Assembly: GCF_001461035.1 (NCBI RefSeq)
Contig: NZ_LNAM01000175.1
Location: forward strand, 41,124 to 105,123
Origin: Acetivibrio ethanolgignens
GTDB lineage: Bacteria; Bacillota; Clostridia; Lachnospirales; Lachnospiraceae
DNA length: 64,000 bases
Reading direction: 5' to 3'
How positions within the stretch are numbered: the first letter of the stretch is position 1; each line of letters begins with the position of its first letter. The position numbers and the translations under genes are program-made. Under the pieces are notes generated by a model. The model saw only the letters and a program-made list of their open reading frames with translations, did not search any database and was not told the origin of the DNA. This document shows, piece by piece, positions 45,284-53,761 of the stretch.

Positions 45284-46214
45284 AAAATCCTGCTTTCTTA
45301 ATCAAATCGTCGGTTTCCTTAACAAGCTTTTCCATCAGCTCTCTGCAGGTAAGCTCCTCTGACACCATAGCCGCACACTGACCAGCCATTACACTTCCAT
45401 TTATTACATCACCTTCTACAACAGCCTTTCTCAAAGCTCCCAGTGTCAGCTTTTCCAGCTCCTCAAAGGAAGCTCCATCCTTTTCCAGCTCCAGATACTG
45501 TCTTACCATCTGGTTTCTAAGAACCCGAATCGGATGTCCGGTGCTTCGTCCTGTAACTCTGGAATCAATATCCCTTGCCTTCAAAATACTATTTTTATAG
45601 TTTTGATGTACCACAGCTTCCTTTGCCACTGCAAAACGAGTCCCCAGCTGTACGCCCTCTGCTCCCAGGATAAAGGCCGCCGCAACACCTCTTCCATCTG
45701 CAATACCGCCCGCTGCAATAACAGGAAGCCCCACGGCATCTGCCACCTGCGGTACCAGAACCATCGTCGTGCTCTCGCCGATATGACCGCCTGCCTCACA
45801 GCCTTCGGCTACTACTGCATCAGCACCACAACGCTCCATCCGTTTTGCCAGTGCCACAGAAGCAACCACAGGAATTACCTTTACACCAGCTTCCTTCCAT
45901 AGCTTCATGTATTTTTCCGGATTGCCTGCTCCCGTCGTTACTACCCTTACGCCCTCCTCTGCTATGACCCTTGCCACTTCGTCTGCATAAGGGCTCATCA
46001 GCATGATATTGACACCAAAGGGCTTATCTGTCTGCTCCTTTACTTTACGAATCTGCCCCCGCACCCATTCAGCCGGAGCACTGGCAGCTCCGATAAGTCC
46101 AAGGCCTCCAGCCTCAGAGACTGCAGTAGCCAGCTGACTTTCTGCTACCCAGGCCATACCACCCTGAATAATCGGATATTCGATTCCTAATAATTCACTT
46201 AATCTGGTTCTCAT
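45276..46214 (-). CDS. fabK: Enoyl-ACP reductase FabK (FMN-dependent)
   Basis: A 312-residue TIM-barrel flavoprotein of the FabK type: YPIIQGGMAWVAESQLATAV, VVAEGCEAGGHIGE, VIAAGGIADGRGVAAAFILG, LGTRFAVAKEA. It completes the elongation cycle in place of FabI and is the triclosan-insensitive enzyme of many Firmicutes. Located between acpP and fabD as in streptococci. Confidence 0.94.
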   Translation of the reverse strand: MRTRLSELLGIEYPIIQGGMAWVAESQLATAVSEAGGLGLIGAASAPAEWVRGQIRKVKEQTDKPFGVNIMLMSPYADEVARVIAEEGVRVVTTGAGNPEKYMKLWKEAGVKVIPVVASVALAKRMERCGADAVVAEGCEAGGHIGESTTMVLVPQVADAVGLPVIAAGGIADGRGVAAAFILGAEGVQLGTRFAVAKEAVVHQNYKNSILKARDIDSRVTGRSTGHPIRVLRNQMVRQYLELEKDGASFEELEKLTLGALRKAVVEGDVINGSVMAGQCAAMVSEELTCRELMEKLVKETDDLIKKAGFYE

Positions 46215-46229
46215 GCACCTCGTCCTTCC

Positions 46230-46451
46230 TTAGTCCTGCTCCAGATATTCTACAACTGCACCTACGGTAGTCAGCTTCTCTAGCTCCTCCGTAGGAATTT
46301 CCTTTCCAAATTCCTCCTCAAAGGACATGACCATTTCAAATAAGTCCAGAGAATCTGCACCTAAATCCTCCTTAAAAGAGGTTTCCATAGCTAATGTGTC
46401 CCTTTCACAGCCTAATTCCTTTGCTACAATTTCCTTTACCTTTTCAAACAT
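46230..46451 (-). CDS. acpP: Acyl carrier protein
   Basis: A 73-residue acidic four-helix protein with the phosphopantetheine attachment serine in LGADSLDLFEMVMSFEEEFG (Ser36 region). It carries all acyl intermediates of the operon's enzymes. AAAAGGAGATTAAAGAT precedes the ATG. Located between fabH and fabK. Confidence 0.96.
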   Translation of the reverse strand: MFEKVKEIVAKELGCERDTLAMETSFKEDLGADSLDLFEMVMSFEEEFGKEIPTEELEKLTTVGAVVEYLEQD

Positions 46452-46516
46452 ATCTTTAATCTCCTTTTTTATTAAATACTATGTAATCCGGAAATCTCCG
46501 GCAATTACCACATTTT

Positions 46517-47443
46517 CTACCACTTTATCAAAGATGCTCCCCAGGAAAGACCGGCTCCAAAGCCTGCGAGTATAAGATGATTTCCTCTTCTAAGTCTTCC
46601 TGACCGGTTTAATTCATCCAGTAAAATAGGGATACTAGCTGCTGAGGTGTTCCCGTATTCCGAAAGGTTCATCGGGAACCGTTCTGCCTCCACCGAAAGT
46701 CGTTTTGCCACTGCCGCAACAATCCTCTCATTTGCTTGATGTAAAAGAAAGAACCGGATATCCTCTTTTTTAAGCTGGCTTTTTTCCAAAACCTCTGCAA
46801 TGGCCTCTGGTACTCGTCGGACGGCAAATTCAAATACTCTGCGTCCATCCATTTTTATCGTAAGCTCCGGTTCCCGGCAGGTAAGAGCTTTACTGCTTTC
46901 CCCATCAGAATAGGCACACATCGGAAGAAGCTCTCCTCCTTCTGCCTTCAGCACTACCGCTCCAGCCCCATCTCCAAAGAGAATACAGGTGCCTCTGTCT
47001 GTCCAGTCCACCCGGCTTGACAGCTTCTCTGCACCAATTAAAAGAATTTTTCTATAAATACCTGCAGCTATATAGGCCTGGGCTGTCTGATAGGCAAATA
47101 GAAATCCTGTACAGGCCGCATTGATATCAAAGCAGACCGCCTTTTTAGCACCGATTTCTTTTTGCACTTCACAGGCCACACTGGGAAGCACTGCCTCGGC
47201 TGAAAAGGTTGCCACGATAATCAGCTCCAGCTTTGCTACCTCTACTGCCGCATTTTCAAGAGCCCTCTTTCCTGCCTCTGCTGCCATAAAGGCGACTGTC
47301 TCTGCCCTGGCAATGTGCCGCCGTACAATTCCTGTCCTCTCCCGAATCCATGCATCACTTGTATCTACCATACCCGAAAACTCTTCGTTATCCATACAAT
47401 ACTCTGGTATAAAAGAGCCCGTTCCACAGATTCTTCCTGTCAT
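46517..47443 (-). CDS. fabH: 3-oxoacyl-ACP synthase III FabH
   Basis: A 308-residue condensing enzyme that starts chains from acetyl-CoA or branched acyl-CoA. The Cys is in FDINAACTGFLFA, His in FLLHQANERI, and Asn in SEYGNTSAASIP. First gene of the fab operon; GAGGTTCAGAC precedes the ATG. Expression is set by a SigA promoter and a FabT-like operator upstream. Confidence 0.96.
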   Translation of the reverse strand: MTGRICGTGSFIPEYCMDNEEFSGMVDTSDAWIRERTGIVRRHIARAETVAFMAAEAGKRALENAAVEVAKLELIIVATFSAEAVLPSVACEVQKEIGAKKAVCFDINAACTGFLFAYQTAQAYIAAGIYRKILLIGAEKLSSRVDWTDRGTCILFGDGAGAVVLKAEGGELLPMCAYSDGESSKALTCREPELTIKMDGRRVFEFAVRRVPEAIAEVLEKSQLKKEDIRFFLLHQANERIVAAVAKRLSVEAERFPMNLSEYGNTSAASIPILLDELNRSGRLRRGNHLILAGFGAGLSWGASLIKW

Positions 47444-47510
47444 GTCTGAACCTCATTTCTCAAAATCATTTCTTTTTATTTTGAATTTTTAATATTTTTA
47501 TTTAAAAATA

Positions 47511-47552
47511 ATTTGACTTTCAAAGTATATTACAAAAAAGCAAGGGTGTCAA
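47511..47552 (-). promoter_or_regulatory. fab operon promoter with FabT-type operator
   Basis: Minus strand: TTGACA (47547-47552), 17 bp, TATACT (47524-47529). The palindrome TTTGA-N3-TCAAA (47512-47524) abuts the -10 box, matching the TTTGAnnnTCAAA core known for FabT sites. Repressor bound here would block initiation. Confidence 0.82.
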
Positions 47553-47591
47553 GGGGAAATATTAAAATTTCCTCTTTCACCCTAAAATCTT

Positions 47592-47776
47592 TTACCTTAC
47601 TCCAAGCTGCCAAAAAGCCACTGCACTGGCGGCTGCAACGTTTAAAGAATCTACCCCGTGGGACATAGGAATACACACCGTATAGTCACAGGCGGTAAAA
47701 GCTGCCCCTCTGTTAGCCGGGCATATACATCTAATTCCGGTGCTTCAAAATCAGTTATTTCAATGATATTTGGCAT
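47592..47776 (-). pseudogene. Internally deleted TrmH/SpoU-family RNA methyltransferase
   Basis: A start with GGAGATAAAAT upstream gives MPNIIEITDFEAPELDVYAR then LTEGQLL, the N-terminus of a TrmH-family methyltransferase. Another frame then gives TACDYTVCIPMSHGVDSLNV and AAASAVAFWQLGVR, its C-terminal SAM-knot end. Roughly 200 central codons are missing. The junction lies in GGGGCAGCTTTTACC, where both ends could share GCAGCTTTT, suggesting a microhomology deletion. It overlaps the AraC gene stop by 17 bp. Confidence 0.8.
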
Positions 47777-48659
47777 ATTTTATCTCCTTCCGATACTGTC
47801 TCGGACTTACTCCTTTACACTTTGCAAATACCTTAGAATAATAATTCGGGTCCAAAAAGCCTGCACTGGCAGCTGCTTCCGTAATAGAGCATTCCAAATT
47901 TCCTAGGGCTTCCAGGCTCCGCTCAATGCGGTATTCCTGTAAAAAGCCAAACAGCGACATATTCATATATCGTTTAAAGAGGCGGCTGCACTCGCTTTCG
48001 CACAGGTGGATGTGCCTGGAAATGTCAGCCAGAGAAATCTTATTTTGATAGTTCTGTTCAATATAGTCCATGATTTTCCGGATTCTTTCATGTTCTGTCC
48101 TGTCATGTGCCGTATAATCAGTTCCCGAACGGCTGCTTTTTAAAAGAAGCTTCCAAAAGGACCGAAGCTCTTCAACAATATCAAGCTCATAAGCATCCGG
48201 TTTTTCTTCATCCAGGCGAATAATTTCTCGAAGCATCTGCCCTGCCTTATCCCCCTCCTCCCACTGTGCTTCAAAATGAATTCCCGCCAGAGAAAAATCC
48301 CGGGTAATCGGCTCCACGTACTTCTGACAAATCCGACTCTGACGAAAACCATAAATAAGCTTGGGATCAAAGGTTATGGAAATATAAGAGCAATCTCTGT
48401 TTTCGTACATAAAGCCGGCATGTAGAGCATTTGCATTTCCAAAGAGAACATCGCCTTCCTTTAAATGGAAGCTGTATTGATTCACCTTATATACCATCTG
48501 TCCCCTCTCCACAAGGGTAAGCTCTATCTCCGGATGCCAGTGCCAGAAAAAGGAGCCGGACTCATAGCCGGACAGACTTTCATAGCTCACCAGAAACGGA
48601 AATTCATCGCTTCCATGCTTTTTTAATTCCTTCTGAAACTGATTTGTAACAATCTGCAT
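47760..48659 (-). CDS. AraC-family transcriptional regulator with cupin sensor
   Basis: A 299-residue protein. The N-terminal cupin-like sensor contains FFWHWHPEIELTLVERGQMV (about 38-57) and HLKEGDVLFGNANALHAG. Two C-terminal helix-turn-helix motifs span about 205-295 (ISLADISRHIHLCESECSRL; SITEAAASAGFLDPNYYSKV; KCKGVSPRQYRKE). Cupin-AraC proteins usually sense sugars. It is divergent from galactokinase across 167 bp, so a role in galactose or related sugar control is likely. Confidence 0.88.
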   Translation of the reverse strand: MQIVTNQFQKELKKHGSDEFPFLVSYESLSGYESGSFFWHWHPEIELTLVERGQMVYKVNQYSFHLKEGDVLFGNANALHAGFMYENRDCSYISITFDPKLIYGFRQSRICQKYVEPITRDFSLAGIHFEAQWEEGDKAGQMLREIIRLDEEKPDAYELDIVEELRSFWKLLLKSSRSGTDYTAHDRTEHERIRKIMDYIEQNYQNKISLADISRHIHLCESECSRLFKRYMNMSLFGFLQEYRIERSLEALGNLECSITEAAASAGFLDPNYYSKVFAKCKGVSPRQYRKEIKYAKYH

Positions 48660-48826
48660 CCTTCTCCTCCAAAATCAACAATTTCCCTTTATTTTTTTCT
48701 ATTTTACCACTTTTCAGTTGAAAAACGCAATATTTTCCTTTTTATACGCTGAATAATCAAGGTTTTTTCCCTGATAAAGCGATATAATGATTAATATAAG
48801 CAAATAAATGTATTGGGAGGTAAAAA
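48660..48826. promoter_or_regulatory. Divergent control region between araC-type gene and galK
   Basis: On the plus strand a TATAAT -10 lies at 48783-48788, about 38 bp before the galK start. No good -35 is visible, as at activator-dependent promoters. GGGAGG precedes the galK ATG. No operator repeats could be defined by eye. Confidence 0.45.
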
Positions 48827-50062
48827 ATGAACACACCAGATTGTACCGTATTAGAAAAAATTTATGGAGAAAGCAAAATCAGTTCCGGACGCTTCCATGT
48901 ACTGGCTGACCAGCTTGCAAAAAAGTACCAGCACGATTCTGCCGAATTCTTTACCGCACCGGGCAGAACAGAAATCATCGGTAATCACACCGACCACAAC
49001 GGCGGCAAGGTTATCGCCGGAAGCATCACATTGGATACCATAGGTGCTGCTGCAAAAAATAATACTAATGTGATACATATTACCAGTGAGGGCTACGACA
49101 GAGAAATCCTAATTGACTTATCTCAGCTTTCCTCTGTCCCGAAAAATCAGGGTACCGAGTCTCTGGTTGCAGGTATGATGGAAGCCATTCAGAAATTCGG
49201 TTTTAGGACTGCCGGCTTTGATGCCTGTGTATCTACCACGGTTATCCGTGCTGCAGGTGTCAGCTCCTCTGCTTCCTTCGAGATGCTTATCTGCTCTATC
49301 GTAAATTACCTTTTCAATGATAATGCCATGACCTATGTAGATTTTGCTAAAATCGGCCAGTATGCAGAAAACGTATACTGGGAAAAATCCTCTGGTTTGA
49401 TGGACCAGCTTGCCTGTGCTGTTGGCGGCACCATTCTTCTGGATTTTTCCGATGCCAAAAATCCAAAATATGAAAAGGTTGATTTTTCCTTCCATGATAT
49501 CGGCTATGAGCTAGTTATCGTAAACACCGGCAAGGGACATGCTGATTTAAGCCAGGAGTATTCGGAGATTCCATCCGAAATGAAGGAGGCTGCGAAAGCT
49601 GCTGGTGCCAGTCTGTTATGCGAGACTAAGCTGGAAGCCCTTTTATCCCATATAGGCGATATTGAAAATGACCGTGCTGTTTTGAGAGCCCTTCATTTCT
49701 TTACCGAAACAAAACGTGTTGAGGATGCTGCCAAGGCCATGGAAGAAAGAAATGCTGAAAGCTTATTAAAGCTGATTCAGGCCTCTGGTACCTCCTCCTG
49801 GGAGTGGCTGCAGAACTGCTACACCAACCAAAATCCACAGGAGCAGAAGATTACCTTGGCTCTTGCCCTGACCCAGCTTTTCCTGGATAAGAACGGCCGC
49901 GGTATCTGCCGTGTCCATGGCGGCGGCTTTGCCGGTGTAATTGCCTGTATCCTGCCGAAGACAGACGCTGACAGCTATGTTTCCTACATTTCCAAATATT
50001 TTGGTGAAGAAAATGTTTATCCTATGAATGTCCGCCCTGTCGGAGCCATTCATATTTCTTAA
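48827..50062 (+). CDS. galK: Galactokinase-family GHMP kinase
   Basis: A 411-residue GHMP kinase. The galactokinase signature is PGRTEIIGNHTDHNGGKVIA (about residues 44-63), the ATP loop VIRAAGVSSSASFEMLIC (motif 2), and motif 3 VHGGGFAGVIAC near residue 365. It phosphorylates galactose (or a related sugar) at C1 for the Leloir pathway. GALE/GALT genes are not adjacent. TTGGGAGGTAAAAA precedes the ATG, and it is followed by its own terminator. Confidence 0.9.
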   Translation: MNTPDCTVLEKIYGESKISSGRFHVLADQLAKKYQHDSAEFFTAPGRTEIIGNHTDHNGGKVIAGSITLDTIGAAAKNNTNVIHITSEGYDREILIDLSQLSSVPKNQGTESLVAGMMEAIQKFGFRTAGFDACVSTTVIRAAGVSSSASFEMLICSIVNYLFNDNAMTYVDFAKIGQYAENVYWEKSSGLMDQLACAVGGTILLDFSDAKNPKYEKVDFSFHDIGYELVIVNTGKGHADLSQEYSEIPSEMKEAAKAAGASLLCETKLEALLSHIGDIENDRAVLRALHFFTETKRVEDAAKAMEERNAESLLKLIQASGTSSWEWLQNCYTNQNPQEQKITLALALTQLFLDKNGRGICRVHGGGFAGVIACILPKTDADSYVSYISKYFGEENVYPMNVRPVGAIHIS

Positions 50063-50070
50063 GAACCTAC

Positions 50071-50105
50071 GGGAGCAGGCCCTATAAGTCTGCTCCCTTT
50101 CTTTT
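50071..50105 (+). terminator. Terminator after galK
   Basis: GGGAGCAG pairs with CTGCTCCC across an 11-nt loop, followed by TTTCTTTTT. Confidence 0.85.
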
Positions 50106-50210
50106 TATACTTATAGTATTTTTCTATAATCTCCTTTTAAAACATAATGATTATGAATTTGTTCTTTTCTCCAAACTATGCTAAAATATTGGAAAAGAGG
50201 AGGTATTATT

Positions 50211-51482
50211 ATGTCAAACTATGTAGAAATGTGGAAATCTTTAGGAATGGATCTTGAAACTCACGATGCCCTTTGCCAAGTACTGCCGACGGCTTTTGGT
50301 GACGTTTACCTGTCCCAGAAAAGCCGTCCGGAAGCTATGAACTTTTGGGATTTTGTTGTCTCTGAAATTCATGGCATCCGCCCTTCTGAGTTAATTGAAG
50401 CTCAGAAAAATGGTCAGAAGGTATTCGGAACTTTTTGTGTCTATGTTCCTGATGAAGTTGTTATCGCTGCAGATGGTATCGTTACTGGTCTGTGCGGCGG
50501 CTCCCAGTTCTGGGTTCCGGATGGAGAAGCTGTTCTCCCCAAAAGCACCTGTCCATTAATCAAGGCTTCTGTTGGTGCCAGACTGGGCCGCACCTGCCCT
50601 TTCTTCCGTATCGCTGATATGTACGTTGGTGAAACCACCTGCGATGGTAAAAAGAAAGCCTGGGAAATCCTGGGACAAGATGTTCCCCTTCATATCATGG
50701 ATGTTCCTCAGATGAAACGGGAAAAAGATATTGTAAAATGGGCTGAAGAAATTGAAGAATTTGCCGGGGTAGTAGAAAAACTGACTGGAAATACAATTAC
50801 TCCTGAAAAACTGAATCACGCTATTAAGATTATTAATGAAAAACGGAAGGCTCTGGCAAGAGTATTTGAAGCCAGAAAGTCCAAGTTACTTCCAATCAGC
50901 GGAAAGGATGCTCTTTTAATGATGCAGATTGCTTTCTTTGATGATCCGGTTCGCTGTGCCCAGATGGCAAATAAGCTGGCCGACGAGCTGGAAGAGAGGA
51001 TTACAAAGGGTGTATCCGTATTTCCTGAAGGTACAAAGAGAATTCTTCTTACAGGTACTCCGCTTGCTATTCCAAACTGGAAGCTGCATCATATCATTGA
51101 AACCAGTGGAGCTGCGGTTGTCTGTGAAGAAATGTGTACGGGAACCCGCTACTTTGAAAATTTGGTGGATGAAACCCAAACTACACTCAAGGAGCAGTAC
51201 ATAGCACTGTCCCAGCGTTACATGAAAACCAACTGTGCCTGCTTTACACCTAATACCGGACGTATTGATGATATTCTGCGGATGGCTAAGGAATATCAGG
51301 TGGATGGTGTTATTGATGTCAACCTCAAGTTCTGCTGCCTTTATGACACAGAGGGCTATACTGTGGAAAAGGCTCTCAAAGAAGCTGGTATCCCTGTTCT
51401 TGGTATCGAAACGGATTATACTGATACCGATGAACAACAGTTAAGAACCCGTATCGAAGCCTTTGTTGAGATGCTGGGGTAA
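50211..51482 (+). CDS. Double-cubane-cluster anaerobic reductase (2-hydroxyacyl-CoA dehydratase family)
   Basis: A 423-residue member of the HgdB/FldC family. Conserved segments include SRPEAMNFWDFVV, TCPLIKASVGARLGRTCPFF, CEEMCTGTRYFENLVDE and VNLKFCCLYDTEGYTVEKAL, with cysteines expected to hold a double-cubane [Fe8S9] cluster. DCCP-type proteins perform low-potential reductions after ATP-driven electron transfer from an activase, encoded here two genes downstream. GAGGAGGTATTATT precedes the ATG at 50211. The physiological substrate is unknown. Confidence 0.87.
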   Translation: MSNYVEMWKSLGMDLETHDALCQVLPTAFGDVYLSQKSRPEAMNFWDFVVSEIHGIRPSELIEAQKNGQKVFGTFCVYVPDEVVIAADGIVTGLCGGSQFWVPDGEAVLPKSTCPLIKASVGARLGRTCPFFRIADMYVGETTCDGKKKAWEILGQDVPLHIMDVPQMKREKDIVKWAEEIEEFAGVVEKLTGNTITPEKLNHAIKIINEKRKALARVFEARKSKLLPISGKDALLMMQIAFFDDPVRCAQMANKLADELEERITKGVSVFPEGTKRILLTGTPLAIPNWKLHHIIETSGAAVVCEEMCTGTRYFENLVDETQTTLKEQYIALSQRYMKTNCACFTPNTGRIDDILRMAKEYQVDGVIDVNLKFCCLYDTEGYTVEKALKEAGIPVLGIETDYTDTDEQQLRTRIEAFVEMLG

Positions 51483-51487
51483 GCTTT

Positions 51488-51763
51488 ATGGCAGATACTA
51501 CAGATCTGAATTACTATATTTTATTTGAAAATTATACGCATGGTCTGGCCCTTCAGGAACTTTTACAAAAGAAAGGACTTCCTTCTCGTATTGCACCAAC
51601 TCCCCGGACAATCCAGGGAGAGCTTTCCTGCGGAATGTCTCTTTTGATAGAAGCTTCTGCCATCAAGGCCGTAACTGATTGTATCAAAGAACATAAGGCA
51701 AGATATTATTCAATTGTAGAAATGCCCTGCCAGATTAATCCCTACCGTGGAAAATTCTGCTGA
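51488..51763 (+). CDS. DUF3343 putative Se/S carrier-like protein
   Basis: A 91-residue protein with YYILFENYTHGLALQELLQK, a conserved Cys in GELSCGMSLLIEA (about residue 48), and a C-terminal GKFC. The PF11823 family is described as a putative Se/S carrier. Here it starts 5 bp after the reductase and lies just before the activase and cysteine desulfurase genes, suggesting delivery of sulfur or selenium to the cluster system. Confidence 0.83.
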   Translation: MADTTDLNYYILFENYTHGLALQELLQKKGLPSRIAPTPRTIQGELSCGMSLLIEASAIKAVTDCIKEHKARYYSIVEMPCQINPYRGKFC

Positions 51764-51781
51764 TTGGCAAAAAGGAGTTCT

Positions 51782-52567
51782 ATGAAATACATTGGAATTG
51801 ATATCGGTTCTACCTGCACAAAAACAGTAGTATTAGAGGATACAAATGAAATCCTTCTCCAGTTTGTACAGCCAACCGGCTGGAGCAGTGTAGATACCGC
51901 TAAAGCGATTGAGAAAGCTCTTTGGGAGCATCAAATAGATGTCTCAAAGGAATACTGTGTTGCTACCGGCTACGGACGTGTTGCTGTCCCTTTTGCAAAC
52001 AAGGCTGTTACAGAGATTACCTGTCACGGAAAAGGTGCTCTCTGGCTGCAAAAGAGCTCCAGCTTAAACATTATTGATATCGGAGGTCAGGATACCAAAG
52101 TTATCTGCATGGAAAGCGGATCTGTCCGTGATTTTATCATGAACGATAAATGCTCTGCCGGTACCGGTCGTTTTCTTGAGGTTATGGCTAATATCCTTGC
52201 CGTAACTCCGGATGAGCTTTGCCGGATGGCCGCCTTTGGTGGCGATATTTCTATCAGTTCCATGTGTACTGTTTTTGCAGAGTCCGAGGTTATCAGCCTG
52301 ATTGGACAGGGTGAGACAAAGGAAACCATCGCCCATGCTGTTGTGGAGTCTATTGTGCAAAAGGTAGCCTCCCAGACCAGTCGGCTGGACTTATCCTCTG
52401 CTCCGATTTTCTTAACTGGAGGACTATGCGATGTTTCCTATATCGTGGATGCTCTGTCACATGTCCTCCATGCTAAGGTAGTTTCCAGTCAGAATGGCCG
52501 TTATGCCGGTGCCATTGGTGCTGCCTTATGTGCCGCTGATCTAAAAAAGAAAGAAGGCAATCTATGA
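51782..52567 (+). CDS. Acyl-CoA dehydratase activase (ATP-dependent electron-transfer ATPase)
   Basis: A 261-residue ASKHA ATPase: GIDIGSTCTKTVV (phosphate-1), IIDIGGQDTKVI (phosphate-2), FLTGGLCDVSYIV (adenosine motif). Two cysteines in DKCSAGTGRFLE and SSMCTVFAESEV bind the [4Fe-4S] cluster that bridges the dimer. It hydrolyses ATP to push electrons into the double-cubane reductase. The ATG at 51782 follows AAAGGAGTTC. Its stop overlaps the next gene's start by 4 bp. Confidence 0.9.
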   Translation: MKYIGIDIGSTCTKTVVLEDTNEILLQFVQPTGWSSVDTAKAIEKALWEHQIDVSKEYCVATGYGRVAVPFANKAVTEITCHGKGALWLQKSSSLNIIDIGGQDTKVICMESGSVRDFIMNDKCSAGTGRFLEVMANILAVTPDELCRMAAFGGDISISSMCTVFAESEVISLIGQGETKETIAHAVVESIVQKVASQTSRLDLSSAPIFLTGGLCDVSYIVDALSHVLHAKVVSSQNGRYAGAIGAALCAADLKKKEGNL

Positions 52568-53703
52568 TATACCTTGATAACGCAGCTACTACCTTAAAAA
52601 AGCCAAATGCCGTTATTTCTGCTGTTACTGAAGCCATGCAAAGCTTCGGAAACAGCAGCCGCGGTACCCATGAAAGCTCCTTATCTGCCTCCTTTACTAT
52701 TTTTCAAACCCGAAAAAAGCTGGCCGAGCTGTTTGGCTGTCCGCTTCCAGAACAAACTGTTTTTACCTCTAACGCAACAGAGGCTTTAAATATTGCCATT
52801 CATGGGATTTTAGAAGCAGGCGACCATGTAATCACCACCGAACTTGAACACAACTCTGTTTTACGGCCCCTTTATCTTTTAGAGAAGGAACTTTCCCTTA
52901 CTGTGGACTTTATCCCTACTGATGCCAAGGGCTACCCTGTTTATGAGGCTATCCCCTCTCTTATCCGTCCTGATACCAAAGCTATTATCTGCACCCATGC
53001 TTCCAATGTCACCGGAAATGCCGTTGATATTTCCCAAGTTGGAAAACTGGCTAAAAACCATGGACTTCTTTTTCTTGTAGATGCCTCCCAGACTGCAGGG
53101 CATCTTCCTATCTATATGGAGGAAATGGGAATTGATATTTTATGCTTCACCGGACATAAAGGGCTTATGGGTCCCCAAGGAACCGGAGGTCTCTGTATTC
53201 GTGAAGGCCTTCGACTCAAGCCATGGAAAGTAGGCGGCAGTGGTGTTCAAAGCTACAGTAAACCCCAACCGGAAGCCTTCCCTACCTGTCTGGAAGCAGG
53301 CACCCTAAATGGACATGGAATAGCAGGCCTTCAGGCAGCTGTGGATTTCATCCTTTCCACTGGCCTGTCTGTCATCCATGAACGAGAAGAAGCTTTAATG
53401 AAGCGGTTTTATCAGGGAATCCAGCACCTTCCCAATATTACTGTTTACGGTGATTTCTCTAAAACACGGACTCCTATCGTTTCTCTAAATATTGCATCTC
53501 TGGAATCCGGTCTTGTCGCTGACCTTCTTTGCCAGGAATATGAAATTGCTGTTCGTCCCGGTGCCCACTGTGCCCCCAGGATGCACGAAGCCCTCGGCAC
53601 TAAGGCTCAGGGCTGTGTCCGCTTCAGTTTCTCCTACTTCAATACAGAAGCTGAAATTGATACTGCCATTTTTGCTGTTCGCAAGCTTTCTCAGAGGATT
53701 TAA
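52564..53703 (+). CDS. Cysteine desulfurase-like aminotransferase class V
   Basis: A 379-residue PLP enzyme: YLDNAATTLKKP at the start, TSNATEALNIAI, TTELEHNSVLRP, HASNVTGN, DASQTAGHLP, the PLP lysine in CFTGHKGLMGPQGTGGL, and the catalytic cysteine in RPGAHCAPRMHEALGT. It mobilises sulfur (or selenium) from cysteine. Its genetic coupling to the activase and DUF3343 gene suggests a dedicated sulfur donor. Confidence 0.9.
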   Translation: MIYLDNAATTLKKPNAVISAVTEAMQSFGNSSRGTHESSLSASFTIFQTRKKLAELFGCPLPEQTVFTSNATEALNIAIHGILEAGDHVITTELEHNSVLRPLYLLEKELSLTVDFIPTDAKGYPVYEAIPSLIRPDTKAIICTHASNVTGNAVDISQVGKLAKNHGLLFLVDASQTAGHLPIYMEEMGIDILCFTGHKGLMGPQGTGGLCIREGLRLKPWKVGGSGVQSYSKPQPEAFPTCLEAGTLNGHGIAGLQAAVDFILSTGLSVIHEREEALMKRFYQGIQHLPNITVYGDFSKTRTPIVSLNIASLESGLVADLLCQEYEIAVRPGAHCAPRMHEALGTKAQGCVRFSFSYFNTEAEIDTAIFAVRKLSQRI

Positions 53704-53707
53704 AGCA

Positions 53708-53746
53708 AAAAATACCCCTGTAAAAGAGTATCGTTTTACAGGGGTA
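53708..53746 (-). terminator. Terminator of leuS (possibly bidirectional)
   Basis: TACCCCTGTAAAA and its complement form a 13-bp stem. On the minus strand it is followed by TTTTTTGC; on the plus strand it lies 10 bp after the desulfurase stop. Confidence 0.82.
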
Positions 53747-53761
53747 CTAAAATCTCTCAAA

